Source: an uncultured Bacteroidales bacterium (lineage in GTDB: Bacteria > Bacteroidota > Bacteroidia > Bacteroidales > Tenuifilaceae). From it: a stretch of DNA of 34,535 nt. Both the position numbers and the translations under genes were made by a program. Positions 5,605 to 14,650 of this stretch are shown one piece after another. Positions within the stretch are counted from its first letter, which is position 1, and each line of letters opens with the position of its first letter. The notes under the pieces were generated by a model. The model made no database searches and had not been told where the DNA came from. It was given only the letters and a program-made list of their open reading frames with translations. Where the stretch lies: contig CALBBQ010000023.1 of the NCBI GenBank assembly GCA_937926785.1, positions 1 to 34,535 of the forward strand, read 5' to 3'.

Positions 5605-6699
5605 CTATATGTAGTTAATAGGATTAGTTTTAACCTTGGATTTGAGAACTGCAAAATTAGAAATTTTTTTTGAGAGTAAGTCATAAAAAATATCAATGGT
5701 AAACTGCTCACTCTCAAAATGCCCGATATCTAAAATGGTTATTCGGCTATCGGCATCGAAAAACTGGTGGTACTTAACATCGGCAGTAACAAAAACATCT
5801 GCCGAACTGGCCAAGGCTTGGGGTAAAAGTGAGATACCTGTCCCCCCGCAAATTGCTACCCTTTGAATGTTCTCCTTAGTAGGATTTGAATATTTTACGC
5901 AGGGTGAACTGAAAGTCTGCTTAACAAGCTCAATGAAAGGGATCGAAGGTATAGGTTCAGGCAGGTTACCTACTACACCTAATCCGGCTTTAGTGTACGG
6001 AAGTTCAAGCGGATACACATCGTAGGCAACCTCTTCGTATGGATGGGCTTTTATCATGGCAGCCACCACCCTGTTCAGAATATGACGCGGAACAATGGTT
6101 TCCAGTCGGATTTCGGGTTCAACATGCAACTTCCCCTTTTCGCCGACAAATGGATTGGTTCCCTCGCCCCCCCTGAAGGTTCCAAAGCCCTGAATGTTGT
6201 AGGAGCAGGAATCATAGTTTCCAATCACACCGGCACCTGCTGCAAAAATGGCTTCTCTGACCACTTCGGCATAGGCTTCGGGGACAAAGGTTACCAGCTT
6301 TACAAGATTTCCTGACAGAGGCTTAAGAACCCTCATATCGGTTAAGCCAAGCTTATGACCCATCCGGAAGCTAACACCTCCTTCAACGCTATCTGTATTG
6401 GTATGTGAAGCATACACGGCGATATTGTGCCTGATGGCCAGCATAACCGAACGCTCAACCAGGCCACTGCCGGTTAACCGCTTCAACCCTTTAAAAATTA
6501 AAGGATGGTGAGCCACAATCATATTCGCCCCAAGCTCCACGGCTTCGGCAATAACTTCGGGGGTTACATCGATGGTTAGAAGTATTCCTGTAACCTCATG
6601 GTTGGGTTCACCAATAAGTAATCCGGAATTGTCGTAATCTTCCTGAAACGATAGGGGAGCAAAGCCTTCCAGAATGGAGGCAACCTCATGTACCTTCAT
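5605..6699 (-). CDS. Nif3-like dinuclear metal-centre protein (YbgI/NIF3 family, long form)
   Basis: 364 residues with start MKVHEVASILEGFAPLSFQEDYDNSGLLIGEP, the classic Nif3 N-terminus. Metal-ligand motifs are MIVAHHPLIF, YASHTNTDSVEGG and DIGHFESE near the C-terminus. Between the two Nif3 halves lies a PII/CutA-like insert (about residues 135-235, LVTFVPEAYAEVVREAIFAAG ... HPYEEVAYDVYPL), which defines the long form found in Bacteroidota and Firmicutes. The family forms hexameric rings with two metal ions per site. A GTP cyclohydrolase I type 2-like role is a frequent database label without solid proof. The gene is packed 2 bp after the MerR-like gene and 3 bp before the zinc-ribbon gene. 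Confidence 0.93.
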   Translation of the reverse strand: MKVHEVASILEGFAPLSFQEDYDNSGLLIGEPNHEVTGILLTIDVTPEVIAEAVELGANMIVAHHPLIFKGLKRLTGSGLVERSVMLAIRHNIAVYASHTNTDSVEGGVSFRMGHKLGLTDMRVLKPLSGNLVKLVTFVPEAYAEVVREAIFAAGAGVIGNYDSCSYNIQGFGTFRGGEGTNPFVGEKGKLHVEPEIRLETIVPRHILNRVVAAMIKAHPYEEVAYDVYPLELPYTKAGLGVVGNLPEPIPSIPFIELVKQTFSSPCVKYSNPTKENIQRVAICGGTGISLLPQALASSADVFVTADVKYHQFFDADSRITILDIGHFESEQFTIDIFYDLLSKKISNFAVLKSKVKTNPINYI

Positions 6700-6701
6700 G
6701 G

Positions 6702-7040
6702 CTAATCGAGCAAATCGCGAATTTCAACCAGCATCTGCCTAATTTCAGTAAGGCATTCGATGACCTTGTAGTTTTGGGCCACATCGGCATTTTGTGACGA
6801 TAACCTTTTGCGGGCACCCTCCAGGGTCATCCCCTGTTCCTTTACAAGATGATAAATCAGCTTCAGATTTTCAATGTCTTCCTTGGTAAAGTAACGGTTT
6901 CCCTTCTTATTCTTATGGGGTTTTATGATGTCGAAATTTTTTTCCCAAAACCGAATAAGCGAGGTATTTACCCCAAGCATCTCGGCCACCTCACCAATTG
7001 AGAAGTAGAACTTTTCTATTTTTTTTTCCTTATATGGCAT
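6702..7040 (-). CDS. MerR-family transcriptional regulator (short, no effector domain)
   Basis: 112 residues. The MerR winged-helix domain covers about residues 10-80: YFSIGEVAEMLGVNTSLIRFWEKNF, then KNKKGNRYFTKEDIENLKLIYHLVKEQGMTLEGARKRL. A short helical tail (about 30 aa) would serve for dimerisation. No cysteine-based metal site or ligand domain is visible, so this is not a mercury/copper sensor. It sits inside the operon between the second M23 peptidase (18-bp gap) and the Nif3 gene (2-bp gap). This conserved placement next to alaS in Bacteroidota suggests a cell-envelope or growth-linked regulator; the target is unknown. Confidence 0.92.
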   Translation of the reverse strand: MPYKEKKIEKFYFSIGEVAEMLGVNTSLIRFWEKNFDIIKPHKNKKGNRYFTKEDIENLKLIYHLVKEQGMTLEGARKRLSSQNADVAQNYKVIECLTEIRQMLVEIRDLLD

Positions 7041-7058
7041 GGTATTGCAGATTACAGG

Positions 7059-8030
7059 CTAATCGAAGCTTTGTGTGGGTTGCGAAGCGATTTGAACAAG
7101 CTTATCGTACTGTTCAGGGGTAAGGTCGTTAAAGTAGTAGTGAAGCGGATTAACAGGCTGACCGTTCCGGTGAACCTCGTAGTGCAGGTGGGGGGCCACC
7201 GATGTTCCGGTATTCCCGACATAACCAATAACCATCCCACGTTTTACGCGCTGACCCGGTTTTACATTAAATTTTCCAAGATGAGCATAAAGGGTTTGGT
7301 AGCCAAACCCATGGTCAATTACCACATGGTAACCGTAACCACGTTGAGCGTACTCAATTTTTGCCACGTAACCATCGCCGGTAGCATATATTTCGGTTCC
7401 GGTAGGTGCAGTAAAATCCATACCGGTGTGCATCTTTAGCACCTTGTAGAATGGGTGTATGCGCATCCCAAACGATGACGCAACGCGGGTTAGATCCTTA
7501 TCCCTGATAGGCATAATGGCGGGTATGCTCCTAAGCATTTCCTCCTTGCGCTTGGCCAGGTCGGAAATCTCATCGAACGAGCGGCTCTGAATGTAGGCTT
7601 TCTTGGTCAGGACATCGACCTTTTTTGCCGTTTCTATAATGATTTTGCTGTTGGAGAGCTTCTCCAGTTCGGCATAACGGTTTACACCTCCAATACCTGC
7701 CTCGCGAATTGAGGGGTGTATTGGCTCGGCTTCAAAAATGATACGGTATATATTTTCATCGCGTCGCTGTAAATCCTCAATCACTAGCCTTAGCTGCTCA
7801 ACTCGCTTATTAATCAGCTCAAAGTTCAGGACTAACTCCTGGTTCTCGCGCTTAAGCTTTCGAACCTCGGGTGTATCGATAAAGAGAGGGAATATAAGGT
7901 ATGAAATGAACCCTACCACAAAGGCGGCTGCAGCATATTTCAGAATAGTCAAAAATTTATCCTTCAGGGTAGCCTTATCCCTTACAAATATTAACTGCTC
8001 CGGATGAAATTTATACTTGTGCCTAACCAT
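7059..8030 (-). CDS. M23/LytM family peptidoglycan endopeptidase, paralogue B
   Basis: 323 residues: a basic cytoplasmic N-terminus, one TM helix (about 30-50, LKYAAAAFVVGFISYLIFPL), a periplasmic coiled coil (about 55-95), a linker, then an M23 LytM domain (about 185-305). All catalytic zinc-site motifs are intact: HTGMD (H201, D205), H250 in YAH, and HLH (H281, H283). It should therefore be an active inner-membrane-anchored endopeptidase acting on peptide cross-links of peptidoglycan. It aligns without gaps over its first ~290 residues to the preceding gene, so the two are tandem duplicates. It follows that gene by 18 bp in the same operon. Confidence 0.93.
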   Translation of the reverse strand: MVRHKYKFHPEQLIFVRDKATLKDKFLTILKYAAAAFVVGFISYLIFPLFIDTPEVRKLKRENQELVLNFELINKRVEQLRLVIEDLQRRDENIYRIIFEAEPIHPSIREAGIGGVNRYAELEKLSNSKIIIETAKKVDVLTKKAYIQSRSFDEISDLAKRKEEMLRSIPAIMPIRDKDLTRVASSFGMRIHPFYKVLKMHTGMDFTAPTGTEIYATGDGYVAKIEYAQRGYGYHVVIDHGFGYQTLYAHLGKFNVKPGQRVKRGMVIGYVGNTGTSVAPHLHYEVHRNGQPVNPLHYYFNDLTPEQYDKLVQIASQPTQSFD

Positions 8031-8048
8031 TACCTCAATAATTCACGT

Positions 8049-9011
8049 TTAATCCAGAAAATCGCTTGAGTACCCCTTTAACATTTTATCGTAATCCTCC
8101 TCGGTCATGTCGTTAAAGTAGTTAATTGGGTTCACTGGTTTGCCCCTTAAAATCACCTCGTAATGCAGGTGAGGACCTGTACTTTTACCTGTGCTCCCCA
8201 GGTCGCCAATTTTCTCGGTCCGGAATATTTTTTGCCCCACCCTAACATGCACCTTGTGCAGGTGTGCATAGCGGGTTTGGTATCCAAAGCCATGGTCAAT
8301 AACAACCTGGTTTCCATACCCGTTAAAGGAGTAGCCGGCCTCAACAACAACTCCATCGCCGGTAGCATAGATTGGTGTACCAACAGGGCCAGCAAAATCG
8401 ATCCCCCAGTGCATGGATGGCATACGGCTGATAGGATCGCGGCGCGGACCATAAAAGTCAGAAATCTTAACCAAATTTTTAGTTGAGATGGGCTGAATTG
8501 CCGGAATACACTTTATCATCAGCTCCTTATTCTTTGCCATATCGGCAACATCGTCGAATGAGCGCGACTGTATGTAAGCCCTCCAGGTCAGCTCATCGAG
8601 TGCCCGTAGGGTTTTAATCAGCATAGCTGAGTTGGTGGATCCCAACAAATTTGAGTACTTATCTGCGCCTCCATAGCCTCCTTTTCGGATACTGTAGGGA
8701 ATGGTATCGGCTTCAAAAATTGAACGGTAGATGTTGTTATCCTTTCTCTCTAGCATGGCGAGTTGCCTGCTAAGCTCATCTATCTGTTTCAGAGTAAGTT
8801 CATACTTTAGGTGATACTCGGCATTGGCTCTTTTCAAACCCTGCTCTACCGGTGTATCGTAAATAATTGAGAAAGCATAACCTAAACCCAAAAAAATGCC
8901 CACATAAAATACCAAATGAATTAGTATCTTTGTAGCCTGTTTGTAAAAAGAAATTCGAATTTCATCGAATTTGAGAGTATGGGGATTGAAGTGATATTTT
9001 ATTTTTGCCAT
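8049..9011 (-). CDS. M23/LytM family peptidoglycan endopeptidase, paralogue A
   Basis: 320 residues from ATG 9011-9009 (MAKIKYHFNPHTLKFDEIRIS). An in-frame ATG 30 bases upstream is rejected because the paralogue downstream begins at the equivalent position (MVRHKYKFHPEQLIF). Architecture: TM helix at about 30-50, coiled coil 55-95, LytM domain 185-300 with HWGID (H201, D205), YAH (H250) and HLHYEV (H281, H283), the same residue numbers as paralogue B. It is the first gene of the operon, 151 bp from the divergent alaS, with a good promoter upstream. Two retained, catalytically intact copies suggest partially different substrates or timing (inference). Confidence 0.93.
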   Translation of the reverse strand: MAKIKYHFNPHTLKFDEIRISFYKQATKILIHLVFYVGIFLGLGYAFSIIYDTPVEQGLKRANAEYHLKYELTLKQIDELSRQLAMLERKDNNIYRSIFEADTIPYSIRKGGYGGADKYSNLLGSTNSAMLIKTLRALDELTWRAYIQSRSFDDVADMAKNKELMIKCIPAIQPISTKNLVKISDFYGPRRDPISRMPSMHWGIDFAGPVGTPIYATGDGVVVEAGYSFNGYGNQVVIDHGFGYQTRYAHLHKVHVRVGQKIFRTEKIGDLGSTGKSTGPHLHYEVILRGKPVNPINYFNDMTEEDYDKMLKGYSSDFLD

Positions 9012-9061
9012 CGTGCTAGTACCTAAACGTTTGTGCAACAATATAATTTGACAAACTGCAG

Positions 9062-9092
9062 CAAAACTATGGTAAAAATATTTTTTTCACAA
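9062..9092 (-). promoter_or_regulatory. Promoter of the M23-MerR-Nif3 operon
   Basis: On the minus strand, TTG (9092-9090) and TAGTTTTG (9069-9062, matching TAnnTTTG) are separated by exactly 20 bp. The predicted start is near 9055, giving a leader of about 45 nt before ATG 9011. No equally good + strand promoter was found for alaS in the same 151-bp divergent region. Confidence 0.7.
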
Positions 9093-9162
9093 GTAAAAGT
9101 ACCATTTTTTTTACTTTAAATGGTTAAATAGGTAAAATTAACATTTTCAATATAAGGTTTTT

Positions 9163-11781
9163 ATGACTTCGAAGGAATTACGTCAACAGTTTTTAGATTT
9201 TTTTGCAGGTAAATCGCATCAGATAGTGCCATCGGCACCCATGGTAATTAAGGATGACCCAACCCTGATGTTCACCAATGCCGGGATGAACCAGTTTAAG
9301 GACATCTTTTTAGGGAACACCCCAGCAAAATATCCGCGTGTTGCTAACTCGCAGAAGTGCCTGAGAGTATCGGGCAAGCACAACGATCTGGAGGAGGTTG
9401 GGCACGATACCTACCACCACACCATGTTCGAAATGCTTGGGAACTGGTCGTTTGGCGACTACTTTAAGCGCGAAGCCATTGACTGGGCATGGGAGTTTCT
9501 AGTGGATGTCCTGAAAATTGACAAGGAAAGGCTTTATGCTACCATATTTGAAGGGAATCCAGGCGAAGGAGTAGAGCGTGACCTGGAATCGCTGGAATGC
9601 TGGAAGAAACACCTTCCTGAAAGCCGAATATTGCTTGGAAACAAAAAGGATAACTTCTGGGAAATGGGCGATACCGGGCCCTGTGGCCCCTGTACCGAGA
9701 TTCACATCGATTTACGCGATGACAGTGAACGTATAGCTATTCCCGGAGAACAAATGGTAAACAAGGGGCATCCGCAGGTAATTGAAATCTGGAACCTGGT
9801 GTTTATCCAATACAACCGCAAGGCAAACGGTTCACTGGAGCCACTGCCCGCCAAGCATGTGGATACGGGAATGGGATTTGAACGGTTGACCATGGTTGTC
9901 CAAGGTAAAAAGAGCAACTACGATACCGATGTGTTCACCCCCATCATCAACCGAATTTCACAGATGTGCGGAATAGCCTATGGCTCCGATGCAAAATGCG
10001 ATGTGGCCATGCGGGTTATCGCCGATCACCTGAGAGCTATCAGCTTCTCCATAGCCGATGGGCAACTGCCTTCAAATGTAAAGGCAGGATACGTAATTCG
10101 TCGCATTCTGCGCAGAGCCGTTCGGTACGGTTACACATTCCTGAACTTCCGCGAGCCCTTTATGGACAGCCTGGTATCGGTGCTGGTTGAACAAATGGGC
10201 GACCACTACCCCGAACTTAAATCCCAGCAAACCCTCATTGCTAACGTAATTAACAAAGAAGAGGCAACATTCCTCCGAACCCTGGAAACCGGCATTAAAC
10301 TGCTGGAGCAGCTGATTCAGAAAGTGACCAGCGATGATAAAACCGAAATATCTGGTAAGGATGCCTTCATCCTATATGATACATATGGCTTTCCGCTTGA
10401 CCTTACCGAACTTATTCTCCGCGAGCATAACCTTGCGGTAAACCGAACTGAATTTGACAAGGAGATGGCTACCCAGAAGGAGCGATCACGAGCCGATGCA
10501 GCCGTGGAAGCTGACGATTGGGTGGTGGTATCAACCTCCGAAAATGTGGAGTTTGTGGGCTACGACACCCTCAAAACCGACACCCACATTGTTAGGATGA
10601 GGACGGTTAAAACCAAGGGAAAAGAGCAATACCAGTTGGTTTTAGACCGAACACCATTCTATGCTGAATCGGGAGGTCAGGTAGGCGATTCCGGTGTGAT
10701 TGAAGGGAATGGCGAAACCCTTAAGGTGCTCAACACCTTTAAGGAAAACAACCTGATCATTCATCAGGTTGACCGATTGCCGGTAAACCCCGAAGGGGTT
10801 TTCTTTGCCCGCGTAGATGCTGAAAAACGTATCAGCACAGCCAACAACCACTCGGCAACTCACCTATTGCATAACGCCCTGAGGGCGGTGCTCGGAACCC
10901 ATGTGGAACAAAAGGGCTCACTGGTTCATCCTGACTACCTAAGGTTCGACTTCTCGCACTTCCAGAAAATGACCGACGAAGAAATACGCCTGGTTGAACG
11001 GCACGTGAACAAAGCTATCCGTCAGAATATACCCCTTGAGGAACACAGGTCGATACCAATTGCTCAGGCCCAGCAGATGGGGGCCATGGCGCTGTTCGGT
11101 GAAAAGTACGGCGAAAACGTAAGGGTAATTCGCTTTGGCGATTCCATAGAACTCTGCGGGGGTACACACACCCGGGCTACAGGAAATATCGGATACTTCA
11201 AGATTGTAAGCGAAGCAGCCATTGCTGCCGGTGTTCGCCGTATCGAAGCGGTTACAGGACAAAAAGCAGAGGAACTGGTTTACTCCTACATCAATACCGT
11301 TAACGAGGTGAAGGGTTTGCTGGGCAATCCATCGAACGTGGTGCAGGCCATCACAAAATTGACACAGGAAAATGGACAACTCCGCAGCGAGATAGAAAGG
11401 CTTCAGGCTGAAAAACTCAAGGAAATAAAAGCTGAACTCAAAGCAAAGGTGAATGTTAGGAATGGGATTAATATAATTTGCGAACGGGTAAATATTGGCA
11501 ACCCCAATAGCATCAAGGACCTCGCATTTCAGTTAAAAAATGAAATTCCTGATCTGTTCCTGGTTCTGGGCTCAGAAAGCGAGGGTAAAGCCATGCTTAC
11601 CGTGATGATTAACGAAGCACTGGTTGCCAGGCATAACCTCAATGCTGCCAACATTGTAAAAGATGCTGCCCGCGAGATACAAGGCGGTGGCGGGGGACAA
11701 GCCTTCTACGCTACAGCGGGCGGGAAAAATCCTGAAGGTCTTGATCGGGCTATTAAACGCGCTGCAGAGGTAATAAAGTGA
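9163..11781 (+). CDS. alaS: Alanyl-tRNA synthetase
   Basis: 872 residues, the usual full length. The class II catalytic core begins at residue 1 ([25 protein letters not shown]) with motif [14 protein letters not shown] and [17 protein letters not shown]. The editing domain carries the zinc-site motifs HSATH and CGGTH ([25 protein letters not shown]). The C-terminal DHHA1 domain ends in [14 protein letters not shown]. The enzyme charges tRNA-Ala and hydrolyses mischarged Ser/Gly-tRNA. It is divergent from the M23 operon and closed by a bidirectional terminator. The ATG start is supported by alignment of the first residues to the family N-terminus. Confidence 0.98.
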   Translation: MTSKELRQQFLDFFAGKSHQIVPSAPMVIKDDPTLMFTNAGMNQFKDIFLGNTPAKYPRVANSQKCLRVSGKHNDLEEVGHDTYHHTMFEMLGNWSFGDYFKREAIDWAWEFLVDVLKIDKERLYATIFEGNPGEGVERDLESLECWKKHLPESRILLGNKKDNFWEMGDTGPCGPCTEIHIDLRDDSERIAIPGEQMVNKGHPQVIEIWNLVFIQYNRKANGSLEPLPAKHVDTGMGFERLTMVVQGKKSNYDTDVFTPIINRISQMCGIAYGSDAKCDVAMRVIADHLRAISFSIADGQLPSNVKAGYVIRRILRRAVRYGYTFLNFREPFMDSLVSVLVEQMGDHYPELKSQQTLIANVINKEEATFLRTLETGIKLLEQLIQKVTSDDKTEISGKDAFILYDTYGFPLDLTELILREHNLAVNRTEFDKEMATQKERSRADAAVEADDWVVVSTSENVEFVGYDTLKTDTHIVRMRTVKTKGKEQYQLVLDRTPFYAESGGQVGDSGVIEGNGETLKVLNTFKENNLIIHQVDRLPVNPEGVFFARVDAEKRISTANNHSATHLLHNALRAVLGTHVEQKGSLVHPDYLRFDFSHFQKMTDEEIRLVERHVNKAIRQNIPLEEHRSIPIAQAQQMGAMALFGEKYGENVRVIRFGDSIELCGGTHTRATGNIGYFKIVSEAAIAAGVRRIEAVTGQKAEELVYSYINTVNEVKGLLGNPSNVVQAITKLTQENGQLRSEIERLQAEKLKEIKAELKAKVNVRNGINIICERVNIGNPNSIKDLAFQLKNEIPDLFLVLGSESEGKAMLTVMINEALVARHNLNAANIVKDAAREIQGGGGGQAFYATAGGKNPEGLDRAIKRAAEVIK

Positions 11782-11783
11782 TA

Positions 11784-11817
11784 ATAAAAAAGCCGCAACA
11801 CTGCGGCTATTTTTATT
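11784..11817. terminator. Bidirectional terminator between alaS and the ChaN-like gene
   Basis: Stem AGCCGCA (11791-11797) / TGCGGCT (11802-11808) with a 4-nt loop is flanked by AATAAAAA on the left and ATTTTTATTAAT on the right, so both convergent genes have a U tract. It lies 9 bp after the alaS stop and just before the stop of the minus-strand gene. Confidence 0.85.
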
Positions 11818-12691
11818 AATAGGTGCGAGTCATTCGTTCGGGGACCACCAGAATAAAATCGGCTATCCCAAGGTTTTCATTGTTTAATGACTCCACTTCA
11901 TCCTGGGTTACAGTAGCAATGGTAATGATAGTAATGTTGGGTTTATACCTCTTCAGGTACCAGTATATCCCTTCGTAGTTGTTGGAGTGGTATGTTCCAT
12001 GAAAATGAACGAATGTATAGCCCTTTTTAAGATTCTTCGCGATACTATTTGCCATAGTGGCATCTTTCAGCGCCTGTGCCATAGGGAGAAATTCGGGCTT
12101 TGAATGCCCTTTACCCGGCATTCCGGTCATGGCTACCATTGCCTTGTAGCCCGGCAAGGTTAAATCGAACTCAATGGGCAATGGGGCAAGGTAAGCCTTG
12201 GCCTCGACCGAAAGGTTATTCAAGGCCTCCAATCCGGCGGCCGACACCACCGAGGCATACCTTCGGGGAGCGTTAGTTGCAACAAACCTTAGGTTATTAC
12301 TTTTGGCAAACTCCACTAAAGGTTTATAGTCGGTCTTGTAGTTTGGCCAAAGCCTGGCCTCAGCCTCAAATCGTTGCTGGGTAATTAATCCGTTCAGGTA
12401 CTCATCCACGATGAGCTGATTATCGGTTTCGAACATCTCAGCCCCAATGGTTATTGCACCACTTCTAGTCTTAAAGAGCTCCGAAACGAGTTCAAACTCT
12501 AACCAGTGGGCTATGGGATTATCGTGTTGCTCGCCAAAAAGAACAACATCAACATCTCTTGTCCTATCAATAATATTCTGGAATTCAATCCTTTCCCCCT
12601 TACTGTTGAAAAGAGTGTACGCATGTTTTACCTGTCCGAAAACGATTTCGGAAATTAAACAAACGATTAAACAAAGCAATGTTGGTTTCAT
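11816..12691 (-). CDS. ChaN/DUF399-like secreted protein
   Basis: 291 residues from ATG 12691-12689. An upstream in-frame ATG (12802) would overlap the divergent gene, and the downstream start begins a signal peptide (MKPTLLCLIVCLISEIVFGQ). Family motifs: VVLFGEQHDNPIAHWLEFEL (the GExHDN signature), IGAEMFETDNQ, NAPRRYASVV, MAQALKDATMA and FVHFHGTYHSNN. ChaN-type proteins are periplasmic or outer-membrane; the Campylobacter member binds two haems and is iron-regulated. No lipobox Cys is visible here, so it may be periplasmic. No TonB receptor or haem gene is adjacent, so a haem role is only by family. It converges on alaS across the shared terminator. Confidence 0.88.
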   Translation of the reverse strand: MKPTLLCLIVCLISEIVFGQVKHAYTLFNSKGERIEFQNIIDRTRDVDVVLFGEQHDNPIAHWLEFELVSELFKTRSGAITIGAEMFETDNQLIVDEYLNGLITQQRFEAEARLWPNYKTDYKPLVEFAKSNNLRFVATNAPRRYASVVSAAGLEALNNLSVEAKAYLAPLPIEFDLTLPGYKAMVAMTGMPGKGHSKPEFLPMAQALKDATMANSIAKNLKKGYTFVHFHGTYHSNNYEGIYWYLKRYKPNITIITIATVTQDEVESLNNENLGIADFILVVPERMTRTY

Positions 12692-12710
12692 AATTTTTAG
12701 TTTATATTTG
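12682..12710 (+). promoter_or_regulatory. Candidate promoter of the acyl-CoA synthetase gene
   Basis: TATATTTG (12703-12710) is a perfect TAnnTTTG element. A TTG at 12682-12684 gives an 18-bp spacer, slightly short. It overlaps the start codon of the divergent ChaN-like gene. The predicted leader is about 67 nt. Confidence 0.45.
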
Positions 12711-12783
12711 CGGCTGGGACTAAAATAACCTTTTTTGAAGCTACAATGTTCAAAAATCAAGTTAAACTTACTCATATTAAAGC

Positions 12784-14595
12784 ATGGAAATAACCAGAAC
12801 ATTTGATATTCTTGAGGCTGGCAAAGACACCTACGAGAAGAGAACTGTTGTTGCCGTTAAGCAGAAGGGTGTTTGGGATGAGTACGATATTGAAAGATAC
12901 TCCCAAATGGCTCATAACCTGAGCTATGGATTACTAGCCATGGGACTACGACCCGGCGATAAGGTGGCTAATATCAGCGGGAACAGGCCCGAATGGAATA
13001 TTGTTGACATGGGCATAACCCAGGCCGGAATGGTTCATGTACCCATTTACCCAACCATCAGCATTGATGATTATAAGTACATTCTGAAACATGCCGAGGT
13101 TCGTGTGATTTTTGTTGGCGATAAAAATTTATACCAGAAATTAGCCCCGCTAACTGTTGATCTGGTGAACTTTGTGGGTATATTCTCCACCGGTGAGAAT
13201 GGAGATATTCCAAGCTGGAAAGAAATTTTGGAGAAAGGGAAACAGCATGCCCATGAATGGGTGGAAGAACTCTTTAAGATAAAAGCCGCCGTAAAACCCG
13301 ATGATATTGTTTCCATCATATACACTTCCGGTACCACAGGTGTTTCAAAAGGGGTAATGCTATCGCATTCCAACTTCCTCAGCAATGTTGAGGCATGCAA
13401 AGGATTATTCCCATTGGAAACAGGCGAGATCGCTGTAAGCTTTCTTCCCCTAAGCCATGTTTTTGAACGGATGGTAAACTATTACTACCAAAGCATAGGG
13501 GTTACTATTTATTACGCCGACAACTTGGCCACTATTGGCGACATCATCAAGGAAGTTAAGCCGCACATTTTCATGACGGTTCCCCGAATGCTCGAAAAAA
13601 CCTTTGACAAGATTATAGCCGTGGGAAAGGACTTAACCGGGCTAAAAAAGCAAATCTTTTTCTGGGCTGTGAACCTTGGTTATAAGTATAATGAAGTTCG
13701 TAACAGCTGGTACTACCGCATTCGACTTGACCTAGCGCGTAAGCTGGTTTTTTCAAAATGGCAAAAAGCTCTGGGTGGCAGGCTAAAACTGATAATAAGT
13801 GGAGGCGCTGCGCTGCAACCTCGCCTCATGCGTGTTTTCTGGGCTGCCGGAATACCCGTGTTTGAAGGTTACGGACTAACAGAAACTTCCCCTGTAATCT
13901 CTGTAAACCACCCTGCAACACCCGGAAATATCAGAATAGGCTCTGTTGGTCCCGTAATCCCGAACGTTGAGGTGAAAATCGCCGAGGATGGAGAAATCTG
14001 CATGCGTGGCCCCAGCTTGATGAAAGGCTACTATAAAGCCCCTGACCTAACCAAAATGGCAATTGACGAGGAGGGATGGTTCCATACCGGCGACATAGGG
14101 CACCTTGACGATGGTAAGTTTCTGACCATCACCGATAGAAAAAAAGAAATCTTCAAACTATCGAACGGTAAATACGTAGCACCCCAGCTCATTGAGAACA
14201 AACTGAAAGAGTCGTTCTTCATTGAACAATGCATGGTGGTAGGCGAAAACGAGAAGTTTGTAAGCGCCCTTATTTCACCTAACTTTAGCTTCCTTCACGA
14301 CTGGTGCAGCCGTCATAAAATACACTTTGAGAATAACGAGGAACTCATCACCATACCTGAGGTTATTGCCCGCTACCAGAAAGAAATAAACAATGTGAAC
14401 AAGCAGCTGAGCGATTACGAACAGATTAAGCGTTACCGACTGGTAGCGGAGCAGTGGTCGCCACAAACCGGAGAACTTTCTCCCACGTTAAAACTAAAGC
14501 GTAAGGTGCTTTACGAACGCTATGATAGGCTCCTGGTAGAAATTTACGGTCAAAGTAAAAATACCGAAGTAAGAGGTGTAAATAATGGCGAGTAA
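12784..14595 (+). CDS. Long-chain fatty acid--CoA ligase (AMP-forming)
   Basis: 603 residues of the ANL superfamily. Motifs: P-loop YTSGTTGVSKGV (180-191), A5 motif YGLTETSP (363-370), EEGWFHTGDIGHLDDGKFLTITDRKKEIFKLSNGKYVAP near 430-470 (the FadD/FAA1-type hinge and A8 region), and a C-terminal lysine-bearing SPTLKLKRKV. The reaction is fatty acid + ATP + CoA to acyl-CoA + AMP + PPi. It is most like the eukaryote-type FAA1/COG1022 branch common in Bacteroidota. It stands alone between a divergent ChaN-like gene and a strong terminator, with no beta-oxidation genes nearby. Confidence 0.95.
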   Translation: MEITRTFDILEAGKDTYEKRTVVAVKQKGVWDEYDIERYSQMAHNLSYGLLAMGLRPGDKVANISGNRPEWNIVDMGITQAGMVHVPIYPTISIDDYKYILKHAEVRVIFVGDKNLYQKLAPLTVDLVNFVGIFSTGENGDIPSWKEILEKGKQHAHEWVEELFKIKAAVKPDDIVSIIYTSGTTGVSKGVMLSHSNFLSNVEACKGLFPLETGEIAVSFLPLSHVFERMVNYYYQSIGVTIYYADNLATIGDIIKEVKPHIFMTVPRMLEKTFDKIIAVGKDLTGLKKQIFFWAVNLGYKYNEVRNSWYYRIRLDLARKLVFSKWQKALGGRLKLIISGGAALQPRLMRVFWAAGIPVFEGYGLTETSPVISVNHPATPGNIRIGSVGPVIPNVEVKIAEDGEICMRGPSLMKGYYKAPDLTKMAIDEEGWFHTGDIGHLDDGKFLTITDRKKEIFKLSNGKYVAPQLIENKLKESFFIEQCMVVGENEKFVSALISPNFSFLHDWCSRHKIHFENNEELITIPEVIARYQKEINNVNKQLSDYEQIKRYRLVAEQWSPQTGELSPTLKLKRKVLYERYDRLLVEIYGQSKNTEVRGVNNGE

Positions 14596-14617
14596 TTAAT
14601 AAATGTTGAGAAAACAC

Positions 14618-14649
14618 AAAAGCCGTATCGCAATGATACGGCTTTTTTT
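14618..14649. terminator. Strong, bidirectional terminator
   Basis: 12-bp perfect stem AAAAGCCGTATC (14618-14629) / GATACGGCTTTT (14635-14646), 5-nt loop GCAAT, with T7 on the right (14643-14649) and an A-rich left flank. It serves the acyl-CoA synthetase (+) and the convergent symporter (-). Confidence 0.93.
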
Positions 14650-14650
14650 C

